From positions 1,211,001 through 1,275,000 of the forward strand of contig NW_023501040.1 in the NCBI RefSeq assembly GCF_014066305.1: DNA of 64,000 bases, in the 5' to 3' direction. A model generated the notes under the pieces. That model was not told where the DNA came from. It was given only the letters and a program-made list of their open reading frames with translations, and searched no databases. Below are positions 13,524-23,493 of this stretch, one piece after another (the first letter of the stretch is position 1; every line of letters starts with the position of its first letter). The translations under genes were made by a program, and so were the position numbers. This DNA comes from Letharia columbiana (lineage: Eukaryota > Ascomycota > Lecanoromycetes > Lecanorales > Parmeliaceae).

Positions 13524-13977
13524 CTTTCCGCGAATTACAGAGTGGAAAGTTGGGGGATGTCTTTGACACTTTTATTCTACACCCTGCTGAGGCCACCATC
13601 TTTTATACATCCTCGCAGGCATATTTTGAAGACAAGCTGTGCCTGGAAACTTTCACCAATTCCGGTCTTAGCCGCCAATTGAATTGCCGATTCCCGCCCG
13701 ATGCCTCGCTTGGCACGGAGCGGAGGCATCTTAAGATTAATCCAATCTGATAAGATAAGAATTTTTCATAAAAAAAGTGCTAGGTAGTTTCATCCCACTT
13801 CATCAACATATCGCATTTCTTTTGGAGCTGTTTCGCTGCTAGTCTCAGACATAATCATGAAAGGCCAAGTTCCAGAGTTCCATGACATCCACAGAATATG
13901 TTCACGGCCGCATCCCTAGCATAAGCCGTCCCAAGATATTGATCATCTAGACATCCATTCCGATTATTATTGTTAAA
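13524..13977. promoter_or_regulatory. Shared divergent promoter region of the Bor1-like gene and ADE6
   Basis: 454 bp separate the two divergent start codons, so both promoters must lie here or overlap the transcripts. It is AT-rich toward the ADE6 side (GATAAGATAAG near 13750 holds GATA motifs). No canonical TGASTCA element was found. No gene is supported inside. Confidence 0.4.
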
Positions 13978-16900
13978 ATGTCCTATATCACTTGCCTAGG
14001 CTCCAGTGCCCTGTCCGACTTCCGGAGAAGAGCTCTTGCTAGCCAGCTTCATGTCAATGATGTCCGCGCTCGATGGGTTCACTTCGTGGCACTACACGGC
14101 GGTGACGTTACTAAAGACTACAATCAAAATGATCTCATCGAAATGCTCACTTATGGCGATGAGTATCTCGAAGAAGACGAGGACGGGGTTGATACTACTA
14201 CATGGTTTGTACATCCGAGAAAGGGCACTATATCTCCATGGTCCTCCAAAGCGACATCTATCGCCGAAGTCTGCGGTTTCGGGAGCGTCGTCAAGCGGAT
14301 CGAGAGGGGGACGATTTTCAAGATCTCATCGGACGTAGAATTTGATGTTTCAAAAGCTAAGAAAGAGTTGCATGACACGATGACGCAAGATCTGAGCACA
14401 AATATGCCAGATCTCGAAACAATGTTTGGAGAACATACTCCTGCTCCCGCCGTACGTAACTTCCGGAGCACCTCTTGAGCTGTGTCTTGCAAATCTACCT
14501 CCATCCCCAAATCCATCCAGTTGCTTACTTTACTCAAATAAATGCAGAAGGTCATTGATCTCTTCGTTGAAGGCCGCGATCCTCACGGAACTCTCCGGGA
14601 GGTCAACAGGACTATGGGGCTGGCGCTTGACGACTCAGAAATTGAATATCTGGTCTCCAAATTCACAGGCGACGGCGGATTAGGGAGGTCTCCCTTTGAT
14701 GTGGAGCTCTATATGTTTGCTCAGATCAATTCAGGTATTCCTGGAATATGCTGTAATTGGAAAAGCATGCTGAATCCTCAGAACATTGTAGGCACAAGCA
14801 GTTCAACGCTTCATGGACGATTGATGGCGTTAAGAAGGATTTCTCTCTCTTCTCTATGATTCGTAATACCAACCAAAAATCCCCTACATACGTGGTCAGT
14901 GCCTATAGTGATAACGCAGTAAGTCGTCCTTTCTGAAATATCCTCCCCTTTCAGTCCTTAAGGCCGATTCTCAAGATGTATTGTGGGAACAAACGCCCCC
15001 TAGACGTCTGATACAACCCAGAGATATCTTGAAGAAGACTTGCTAACTCCGAAATACTTGAAGGCCGTACTCGAGGCGCAGGAAGACCAGAATGCGACCT
15101 TTTTTGCCCCGCTAAACGAGTCGAAGGAGTGGACACAGATAAACGAGCGTGTGTACTATGTTATAAAGGCCGAGACCCACAATCATCCAAGTGCAATATC
15201 ACCATTTGCTGGGGCCGCAACAGGCGCGGGTGGGGAAATCCGCGATGAAGGAGCCGTGGGTAGGGGTTCCCGCCCAAAGGCTGGACTGACTGGCTACAAT
15301 GTATCAAACCTCCTAATCCCAGGTTTCCAACAGCCTTGGGAGTTAGAAGACGTCTCAAGACCTGGCCATATTGCCAGCGGTCTCGACATAATGCTTGAGG
15401 GTACTTCCACCTTCTAGACCTTTATTTGCATTACTGATCACACCAGGTCCGATCGGCGGTGCCTCATTTAATAACGAGTTCGGTCGTCCATGTATCACAG
15501 GTTACTTTCGAACGTTTCTTGCCCAAATCCCACTAATCGACGGAAGTGAAGAACTTAGGGGGTGAGTGTGTTCTAGGCGTGAATTTCCTGAGTCGAAAAG
15601 AGATAACCGCTGACGCTATAGCTTAGGTATCATAAGCCAGTAATGCTCGCTGGAGGTTTGGGAACGGTACGGCCATTGCATGCTCTCAAAGACGCCTCAA
15701 TTGTCCAACCGGGGTCATTTATTATCGTGCTAGGGGGACCCGCAATGCTAATAGGCCTTGGAGGTGGGGCCGCAAGCTCTCAGACCTCAGCTGAAGGCTC
15801 TGCAGATTTGGACTTCGCCAGTGTGCAACGTGGAAATGCAGAGGTACAGAGGAGGGCACAAGAAGTCATCAATTCCTGTGTAGCCATGGGTTCAGAAAAT
15901 CCTATACTCTTCATACATGACATAGGAGCTGGAGGGCTATCAAATGGTATTCCAGAGCTGGTGCACGACTCGCGGTTGGGTGCAAAGATGGAACTGAGAG
16001 AGGTTGATAATGCGGACCGTGGCTTGAGTCCGCTGGAAATATGGTGATTGTTCAAGGCAGATCATCCCACAAATTGACTCCTGCTTACCACTACTCAACA
16101 GGTGCTGCGAAGCTCAAGAACGATATGTAATAGCAATTTCTCCGGCGAGTATCAACGCATTTAAGGCAATTGCCCTCCGTGAAAGATGCAGTGAGTACCT
16201 TCAGGATAACCCCTCCCCAGTCCGTACCCAAGTTCAGACTGCATGACATGTCGCCGGAGTTGTTTGATTCCTTTGAGTCTCGCTCTACTCTCAGAACACC
16301 TCTCAATACTGCAACATCTGTTTCGAAAAAACGATGCTAACATCGAAAATCTCGAACAGGCTACTCGGTCGTGGGGAAGACTGACGGCAAAAAAGGAGGA
16401 AGAGAGAACAGACTCCTTTTAACTGATCGAGAATCGAGTGAACATAAAGAACCAATCAACCTTCCCATGGAGACACTTTTCGGCAAGCCGCCGAAGCTGT
16501 CTCGCGTCGTGGAATCTCGAAAGTCTCTCGCTACCATCGTTCGACAGCAGCCTAGCGACCTACCTACCCAAGATGGAAAGCGGCTTCCTCGAAGTAGCCA
16601 TTCAGAGAGTGCTAAATTTACCCTCGGTAGGGTCGAAGTCTTTCCTGATTACGATAGGAGACCGGTACGTCTACCTTTCCGAGCAGTCTCTGCCTAGTTC
16701 GTATCCCGATGAGAGCCCTGAAATTTGTTCCAAAAGTATCATACTCACGCATCTTGTCTTGGGACTCCATTTCCACCTCGAAGAAGAATGGCTAACTCCG
16801 AACACTTGAAGATCTGTATCAGGCCTCGTTGTCCGAGATCAGGTACGTACATTCAGGAGCTGATTCTTTCTGTTTGGTATTCCAATCGAGTCATACAATA

Positions 16901-19389
16901 TATTTTGGGGGCAAAGAAAATATATTCTGCCTCTAATAAGCAGAGCTGATCTCGAAATCTGCCTAGATGGTTGGGCCTTTCCAAGTCCCTGTGGCCGATG
17001 TTGGGATAACAGCGACTTCCCTGAAGCTTGGAATGATTACTGGGGAGGCGATGGCGATGGGCGGTACGTAAACACCGCGGCGTCTTTCGTCATCTGGCAC
17101 CTGGTGCTGAGTCGCGAGACATTGCTGACCTCGAGGTCTTCTTCTCCAGAGAGACCCATACTGGCACTGATATCTCCAGCTGCGTCGGCACGTATGGCAG
17201 TAGCAGAAAGTCTTATGAACATCGCTGCAGCAGACGTTCTTCTTGAACGAGTGAGTCTTTCGGCAAATTGGATGGCCGCTGCTAGACATCCCGGTGAAGC
17301 TGCCGCTCTTTACGACGCTGTTGAGGCGATTGGCATGCAGCTTTGTCCTGAATTGGGTATTAGTGTGCCTGTCGGCAAAGACTCCACGAGTATGTCGATG
17401 TCTTGGAAAGATAAGCACTCGCAAGAGGAAATAAAGGTCACGGCACCCTTATCCTTGGTCATCTCGGCCTTTTCTCCCGTGAAGAACACTCGCCATTGGA
17501 CGCCAACTCTGCGACGTCCTGAAGAGCAGGATATTGGCGAGACGATCTTGCTTCTGGTCGATCTGGCCGAATCACGACAATGTCTTGGTGGTTCCGCATT
17601 GGCACAGGTCTTCGGTCAGGTGGGGAACGAGGCGCCCGATGTCCGTAACGTCCAGTTGCTCAAGGACTACTTCGACGCCATAGAACAGCTTCACGAAGCT
17701 GGTGTCGTCCTTGCATACCACGATCGAAGTGATGGCGGTACGTGTATTCGGAGTCCACTATCACCTCTTTCAGCCCAACTCCAAGTCCTCAGACAAGCTC
17801 ATACCCTGAAGACATATTCCATGACTCCAAACTCGCTTCTTAAATAGGAAATGCTGACTCCGAAATCATTAGGACTCTTCACTACGGTCGTCGAAATGAT
17901 GTTTGCCGGGCACTGCGGAGTCAGCCTAATGGTTGATGCTGTTTGCCAAAAAACCGACACTGCCCATGTCCTAAGTTCTCTCTTCAATGAAGAGCTGGGA
18001 GCCGTCTTTCAAGTCCGCAAGCGTGACGAGATTCATTTCCATAGATGCTTCGCAACATGTGGACCACCATCAAACCTGATTAAGAAGATTGGCCGCGTGG
18101 CTCCTGCTTCCCAGCAAGACCTCACCATCTACCACGGTTCTCAACTCGTGTACCGACAGAGTCGCACATTGCTTCAGCAGACATGGTCGGCAACGTCGCA
18201 TCGAATGCAACGCCTCCGTGACAACCCAGCTTGTGCGGACGAGGAGTTCAACAAAATACTCGACTCATCTAGTGCTGGACTTTCCTACAACCTGACTTTC
18301 AACCCCAAGGATAATATCCTACCTTTCACTAGCAAATTGCCCAACATTTTCTCGTTGAACAGCAAGCCAAGAGTCGCTATTCTCCGCGAGCAAGGGACTA
18401 ACGGGCAATCTGAAATGGCCTTTGCCTTCATGACCGTAGGTCCATCCTTGGGAGCGACTGCTTTCTTACCAACGCCTTGCCTCTTGTACACACAATCCTG
18501 ACTCTTCTTTTCCCTAGGCTGGCTTCACCGCGATTGACGTGCACATGACCGATCTCATCTCCGGCAAGATCGCGTTATCCAACAATTTTGTGGGCCTGGC
18601 TGCATGCGGCGGTTTTTCTTACGGTACTATACGTGTCTCTACTTTTTCTAATTTGCACCCCTTAAGCTCGATCTATGACTCCACGAATACGCCTTAGGAT
18701 GACTACTGAGACTTCAAAGGCGATGTTTTAGGCGCGGGCCGTGGCTGGGCTTCTACCGTCCTGCTCAACCCCAAGGTCCGCGAAGAATTCCGAGCCTTCT
18801 TCGAACGCAAGAATACTTTCACTCTGGGAGTCTGTAACGGATGCCAATTCCTCTCTCGGCTCCAAAGCATCATTCCCGGCGCAGAAGGCTGGCCCACCTT
18901 CGAGACGAATATCTCCGAGCAATACGAGGCAAGAGCGTGCATGGTCAAGATCACGGACTCTGACACCGCGCCTAACGTCTTTCTGCACGGCATGCACAAC
19001 AGCGCGCTTCCCATCGTGGTAGCCCACCGAGAAGGCCGCTCAAGCTTCAAAGCTCCCTCGTCTGCGCAGAAACTGGTGGCTAGTGGGAGGGTGGCAATAA
19101 GATACGTAGACAACAACACCCTCGGACCTACGGAGAAATATCCGGAAAACCCGAACGGCAGTCCGTTAGGTATTGCAGGGATCAGCTCTAGCGATGGAAG
19201 GTGAGCACACTCATGTCCACTGTGTGGTGCAAGAAGCATTTGTTGACAAGAGTCAGAGTCCTGGCGATCATGCCGCACCCGGAGCGATCGTTCGCAAGCT
19301 GGGTCCCGGACGGCAAGAAGGAAGAGTGGGGAGATGTACTCCCTTGGCAGCGACTGTTCTACTCGGCTCGGCGCTGGGTGTCCATATAG
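13978..19389 (+). CDS. ADE6: Phosphoribosylformylglycinamidine (FGAM) synthase, 15 exons, one extra base
   Basis: Fourth step of purine synthesis: glutamine-dependent conversion of FGAR to FGAM. Exons: 13978-14451, 14548-14734, 14782-14918, 15064-15400, 15447-15561, 15627-16043, 16102-16190, 16360-16664, 16812-16842, 16967-17063, 17150-17737, 17873-18435, 18518-18623, 18720-19200, 19257-19389. Every phase closes, giving about 1352 aa as in the family, except that exon 8 holds one surplus base at about 16521-16527: VVESRK continues one frame later as [20 protein letters not shown]. Domains in order: N-terminal domain ([18 protein letters not shown]), first AIRS half ([48 protein letters not shown]), second AIRS half ([51 protein letters not shown]), and a C-terminal glutaminase with nucleophile Cys in [11 protein letters not shown] and His/Glu in IMPHPERSF. 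Fourteen introns are far more than usual for fungal ADE6. Confidence 0.93.
14919..15063 (+). repeat. ADE6 intron 3, introner-like
   Basis: 145-bp intron whose last 30 bases carry GAAGAAGACTTGCTAACTCC then GAAATACTTGAAG. The branch region and acceptor match intron 8 of the same gene with one substitution and small indels, which is unusual for unrelated fungal introns. Confidence 0.5.
16665..16811 (+). repeat. ADE6 intron 8, introner-like
   Basis: 147-bp intron ending with GAAGAAGAATGGCTAACTCC then GAACACTTGAAG, nearly the same as intron 3. It precedes a 31-nt exon (16812-16842). Confidence 0.5.
17738..17872 (+). repeat. ADE6 intron 11, introner-like
   Basis: 135-bp intron with branch region TGCTGACTCCGAAATCATTAG, sharing CTRACTCCGAA with introns 3 and 8, and an internal ATCACCTCTTTCAGCCC resembling ATCCTCCCCTTTCAGTCC of intron 3. 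Confidence 0.4.
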
Positions 19390-19707
19390 GAAAGCGTGTT
19401 GGCTGTCACTCTGTCCTTGCAAGGCTCCTTTTGATGATGTCGGATATGATACCGCACATTGTTCGACGAGGACTCTGGCTTTAGGGAAGATACATAGATG
19501 GATACTTTGAGGGAGAGAGATGGAGTGGCGCCGATATCTACATCCTGGACAAGTCAGAGGCGTGGGACATGAAGATTCAGATTTTCAGTGGGTGAATCAA
19601 GGATGCGAAAACGATAGACTCTTGATGATGAGGCAACCGTGCCGCCTTGGAGTAAACTCAAGTGCAGTCCTTGCGTACAACGCCCAATAAATATGTAAGA
19701 GATTGAA
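19390..19707. other. 3' flank of ADE6
   Basis: No gene seen. CCCAATAAATATG near 19683 contains an AATAAA-like polyadenylation signal about 300 bp past the ADE6 stop. Confidence 0.35.
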
Positions 19708-20125
19708 TCAAAAGCCATGAGGTGAGGAGCCAATCATTTCCCTTGAACCTCGTTCTCCGGCCAATGCATTTCGTACCGTCGCTTGAATGGGATCTCGTGA
19801 CAAAGCGTCTCGCCCAAGGCTAGCCCATTGCCAACCAGAACTCCCTCCTTTCGACTCCTCACCCATCCCGCAGCACTTCTTGTACTCCCTTCGGGAGACC
19901 CACAGGGGCAAGCTCCGTCCCGCGCGATCGAGCCTTCATCCTGCGATTCCCCATCATGCGGTCCTTGCTCCGGATCCACCAACACTGGGCTCTGAGCATC
20001 CGCCGGACCGTTCCCCCATCTTCCTCCTCCTCCCTATCTGGATGATCTTGCTCCTGTCTCCCCAACCCGGTTCCATCCCGGATCACAGGGCGGCCCTGTG
20101 GGATTCTGACTACCCTCTTCGACAA
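19708..20125 (-). pseudogene. SEC-C zinc-motif protein remnant, split by a frameshift
   Basis: On the minus strand one frame reads DGACPCGS and the next frame continues RREYKKCCGMGE. Together they make the SEC-C pattern CxCGSxxxYKxCCG, a zinc-binding motif known from the SecA C-terminus and several eukaryotic proteins. The change of frame falls in the TCTCCC opposite 19893-19898, where one base fewer restores a single frame. Downstream the shifted frame runs on to a stop at 19708; upstream sequence (LVDPEQGPHDGESQDEG) is acidic and unassigned, and I could not find a start. It lies directly downstream of the GNAT gene on the same strand, so it could also be a displaced C-terminal part of that transcript. 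Confidence 0.4.
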
Positions 20126-20233
20126 CTACCTTGGGAAGTGTCAAGAGGTAGATGGATAGCCAGGCCGTTTTCCCACCCTTCCCCCCTCAAAGTACCCCCA
20201 AAAGATACCCACTCCCTTTTCCCACTCTTGCCA

Positions 20234-21065
20234 TCACAAATCAACCCACCGCATCATCTCCGCAACGCTGAACCCATCTCTGCTACCCATCGTCCCCGGT
20301 TCAAATCTCCTTACTGCCGTAGTTACGAACCCACGTTTGAGATAGTACGATTCGTTGATCTCGAGCATCGTTGAGAGCATCAGCATGACTTTGCCTTTCC
20401 CTACAGCCTCTTCGCGAGTGTTTTCGGTTTCTGGGTCGCCGTCGCCGTTGACGCTATTCCGGTGATGCTGTGCGGGAGGCGTGGATGATGTGGAGGAAGA
20501 CGCGCGTGATTTGATCTCCCCTATTACCTGTTCCAGCAGTGCGGAGGCTAGACCGCGACCTTGCAAGCTCGGATGCACCGCGTTGGCTAGGATCTCCCAT
20601 TTGGGCCATCTCTCCTCATCATCGTCGCCGCTCTTCCCCCTTTGGCTGTTCGTTTCAGGCTTGCTGGCATCGGGAGGCGGTCGCTTGAAAAGCAAATGGG
20701 CCCTTTGCCCCATTCCTTCCGGCTTCGTAGGTACGTACGGTTTTGCGCTCACGGTCGCTATTAGTGTCATCCCATTCGCGCGGTTGGTCATGAGACCTTC
20801 AATATCCTCGTTCCTGCGAAATTTGCGAAGAGAACATGAGGAGAGTAAAACCATCGGGCTCTAGTTCGGAAGAGAGTTGGGTCAGAGATTGTAAGCGCGT
20901 CGTTGGATCCGGAGGGAGGAGACGGCTGTTGTGGCCATTGATGTGGGATTGATTGTAGGAGTAGTTTAAGAGTTTGACCACAGCGGGAAGACTGGGCGAT
21001 TGAGCGAGGATGGCTGGGGAGAGAATGGACGTCTTCGTTTTCAGGGATGAAAAGGATGAGGCCAT
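20234..21065 (-). CDS. GNAT-family N-acetyltransferase (one frameshift)
   Basis: Acetyl-CoA-dependent acetyltransferase of unknown substrate. The key block is WEILANAVHPSLQGRGLASA followed by LLEQVIGEI: the Q/R-x-x-G-x-G/A acetyl-CoA pyrophosphate loop (QGRGLA) is clear. A second conserved strand and tail follow (LMLSTMLEINESYYLKRGFV, TTAVRRFEPG). A Ser/Asn/Glu-rich low-complexity insert separates the two. The N-terminal frame begins at ATG 21065 (MASSFSSLKTKTSILSPAIL) and runs to FTLLMFSSQIS, then shifts by one base at the GG opposite 20813-20814 into RNEDIEGLMTNRANGMTLIA. The total span is one base over a multiple of three, which fits a single insertion and no intron. Function depends on whether that base is real. 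Confidence 0.7.
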
Positions 21066-21701
21066 GGGACTGGAGAGCGATGGGTGAGTGTAGTATGGGA
21101 TGGATTGGTCAGTGAAAGAATTATAATATGATGGGTGATTGTGTTGTAAGGGTGCCTCAGGTGTCAGTAGAAAGGATGTCAGATGCCAAGGGTATTATTA
21201 TCAGTATTTGTGTCACTATCTTGTGTCGAAAACAGTGAGGGACTATTAATACTTTAGTGCTTCAAGGAAAAGAAAAAGGAGTGACGAATGTTCGGAATTG
21301 ATTGCTAATATCTGACTCGAGATCATACTTGTACTTTGAAGTAGATACAGTAATCTTGTACAATGGAGACGGTGAGAGTGAGACGGTGATTATCAATCAC
21401 CGAGGCCTTGGGATGTCGTCTTTCGTGATGCATATGATGTTGCCATCATTCTGCTGGATTGTGTCGGTCGCGCGCATTTCGAATAGCGAATCTCTGATTG
21501 TACTTGTAGGTAGAGTATGACGGTGAGAATGTTGAACATATTTCGGACCATCAACGTCTATGTGGCATCGATGCCCGATCAAAAAGAAGTCCCGTTCTGA
21601 TTCATCCGTAAGCTCTGGTCCCTGGCGTTGATTTCGTGTATAGTCCGCCACTCCACCGTCATGACACCCCAAAGCAAAGACCACACCCAGCAAGCCCCAG
21701 C
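21066..21701. other. Intergenic region between GNAT and isomerase genes
   Basis: No supported gene. Short frames on both strands at 21302-21741 lack motifs. The left part is the GNAT promoter; the right part is the 3' flank of the isomerase gene. Confidence 0.4.
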
Positions 21702-22775
21702 TTACAACTTCGACCTCCCATCCGAATTTCTTCGTTCCCAATCTTCAACCCTCCTCTTCTCCTCTTCCTGCCGTCTTGAATAGTCCTCCATCTCCCTTTC
21801 TCCTCTCCTCTCCCCCTCTTCGACATTATCCAACAACCCCACCGTCTCACCCCACATCTCCATTTTTAACCTCCCATACACCCCCGTCTTCCCCCTATCA
21901 AGCAACCCCATCTCCCTCACAAACACCACCACTTCTTCCATTGCCCCAAGACCATCCACCAACCCCTCTTTCAGTCCCTCCAACGCCCCATACCTCTTCG
22001 ACTCCAGAATCATGGTTCGAAACGTATTCGGACTGGGCACCTTCTGTCTGAAGATGGACGCCATGGGCGATTTCAACGGCGCACCGAAATCGAGCTCATT
22101 GAGACACAGAAAGCCCCGGTGCGGATTCATGAGCCGGTAGTCGTGCATCATCGCTGTCATGAAGCCGGCTGCGAAAGCGTGGCCAGGGAGGAGGGCTAGG
22201 GTTGGCATTGGGTATCTATCCCATACCAACGGCGAACAAAGGTTAGTCGCGTGGCTCTCGTACACAGATACTGCTTCTGCTCGGTATGGAAAATGGACGT
22301 ACGTCAACAGCCGCCTCCAAAGCGGATACAAACTCCCACCCCAGAACCTCGCCCCTTCCTTCACCGCACTCTCATAATCCAACCCATTGCTATAAAATTT
22401 CTGTATGCCCGACGTCGTCACTACCACCCCTTTCGGAAAGCGGTGGTCCAGTATATCGAGCGCGAGCAGAAATGAGCTGCAGAAGGAGGGGGTTAGGCGG
22501 TTGTCGGGGGGGGATTCGAAGGTTAGGAGATAGATGCGGGGGGAGGGTTGCGTGCTGTGGTTATCGATAGAAAGTCAGCCTCGCCTTTCTTGCGCTTCGG
22601 GCTGAGCTAGGTGAGGTATTCTGAGGGCGGAGTGGCAGCTGGAAGAATGTTTCGCTCCCAGACTGACCTCGGCATTCATGACTTTGGATGAAAGAAATGG
22701 ATGAGGAAGTGCATACCATGTTATCCGCCCATTGGGCTGGATTGGAAGTGTGAAGAGTGGGGGAATTGGTGGCAT
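21702..22775 (-). CDS. Peroxisomal enoyl-CoA hydratase/isomerase (Delta3,Delta2-enoyl-CoA isomerase type)
   Basis: Crotonase-fold enzyme, probably moving double bonds during beta-oxidation of unsaturated fatty acids. Three exons, 22717-22775, 22303-22554 and 21702-22215, with introns of 162 and 87 bp; phases close to 274 aa. Conserved elements: RIYLLTFESPPDNRL (first strand), LALDILDHRFPKGVVVTTSG and YSNGLDYE (first oxyanion region), then YPMPTLALLPGHAFAAGFMT (second oxyanion glycine), AMMHDYRLMN, and LCLNELDFGAPL. The C-terminus is highly charged and coiled-coil-like (EEGERRGEREMEDYSRRQEE) and ends in SKL, the canonical type 1 peroxisomal targeting signal. The general-base acid typical of ECI enzymes is plausibly the Glu in LNELDFG. 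Hydratase rather than isomerase activity cannot be excluded. Confidence 0.87.
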
Positions 22776-23493
22776 GGCTGTCCTAGGTGGCTAGAAAGAT
22801 GTCAGAGCTGCCGGCGGCATATGGATATTGTTGATGTGGGGGGGTCTCCGCTGCGGAGTGGCGGGGAACAAAAGCTGGAATCTCAAGCCCTAACGCTAGG
22901 CCTAAGGAAGTCTAAATGTCAGGTTGGGTCAAAGTGGGCCAACTAGTCAAGGTTTTTACCGGCGACGTTGTTTAATACCTTGCGACAGTTTTTAAAGCAT
23001 GAACAGCTTTCGTTCTTTCTATTTTAATTCTGTTGTGGGGGGAATAAGCGAAGTTTAAGCGAAGGCTTTGCAATCATGACATGTTGGAGTTGGAACTGAG
23101 CCGCTGAGATTCGTGTTCAATAATGTATTTATATCCAAGAAGCGAAAAGGTGCATGAATTGTATGAACAATCACTGTTAGTGCAATATACATTCAATAAA
23201 TAGCGAGCTCCTATAAGAGGTGGTATAGTGGTATAGATGTATAGATGCATCATGATGAGCCGCTCCCCAACAATATGCCCAATACGCCTCCCTCTTTTCC
23301 AAAATGTTAGACGCAGACCAAGCATTACCCAAGTAGAGCAGCAGAAAGCCGACCAAGACGCCTAGTATCGTATGCAAAATGGCGGAAGCCTCCAAAAAGG
23401 TATCGAACATCATGTCAGCGCCACTCCCAGCGTCGTCTCCAATAGCATCTCCAACATATCCTCAAAATCATGCTCAAACCATCCACGAACTCA
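22776..23493. other. Intergenic region upstream of the isomerase gene
   Basis: Contains a small minus-strand frame of 78 codons at 23177-23413 with a hydrophobic stretch (ILHTILGVLVGFLLLYLG); it could be a micropeptide but has no other support. The remainder is promoter of the isomerase and 3' flank of the gene ending at 23494. Confidence 0.4.

Noticed and set aside
13524..13977. Purine-responsive (TGACTC) element before ADE6
   Set aside because: No such hexamer was found in the intergenic region.
19787..20374. 195-codon plus-strand frame
   Set aside because: Pro/Ser-rich antisense shadow of the GNAT end and SEC-C remnant; no motif.
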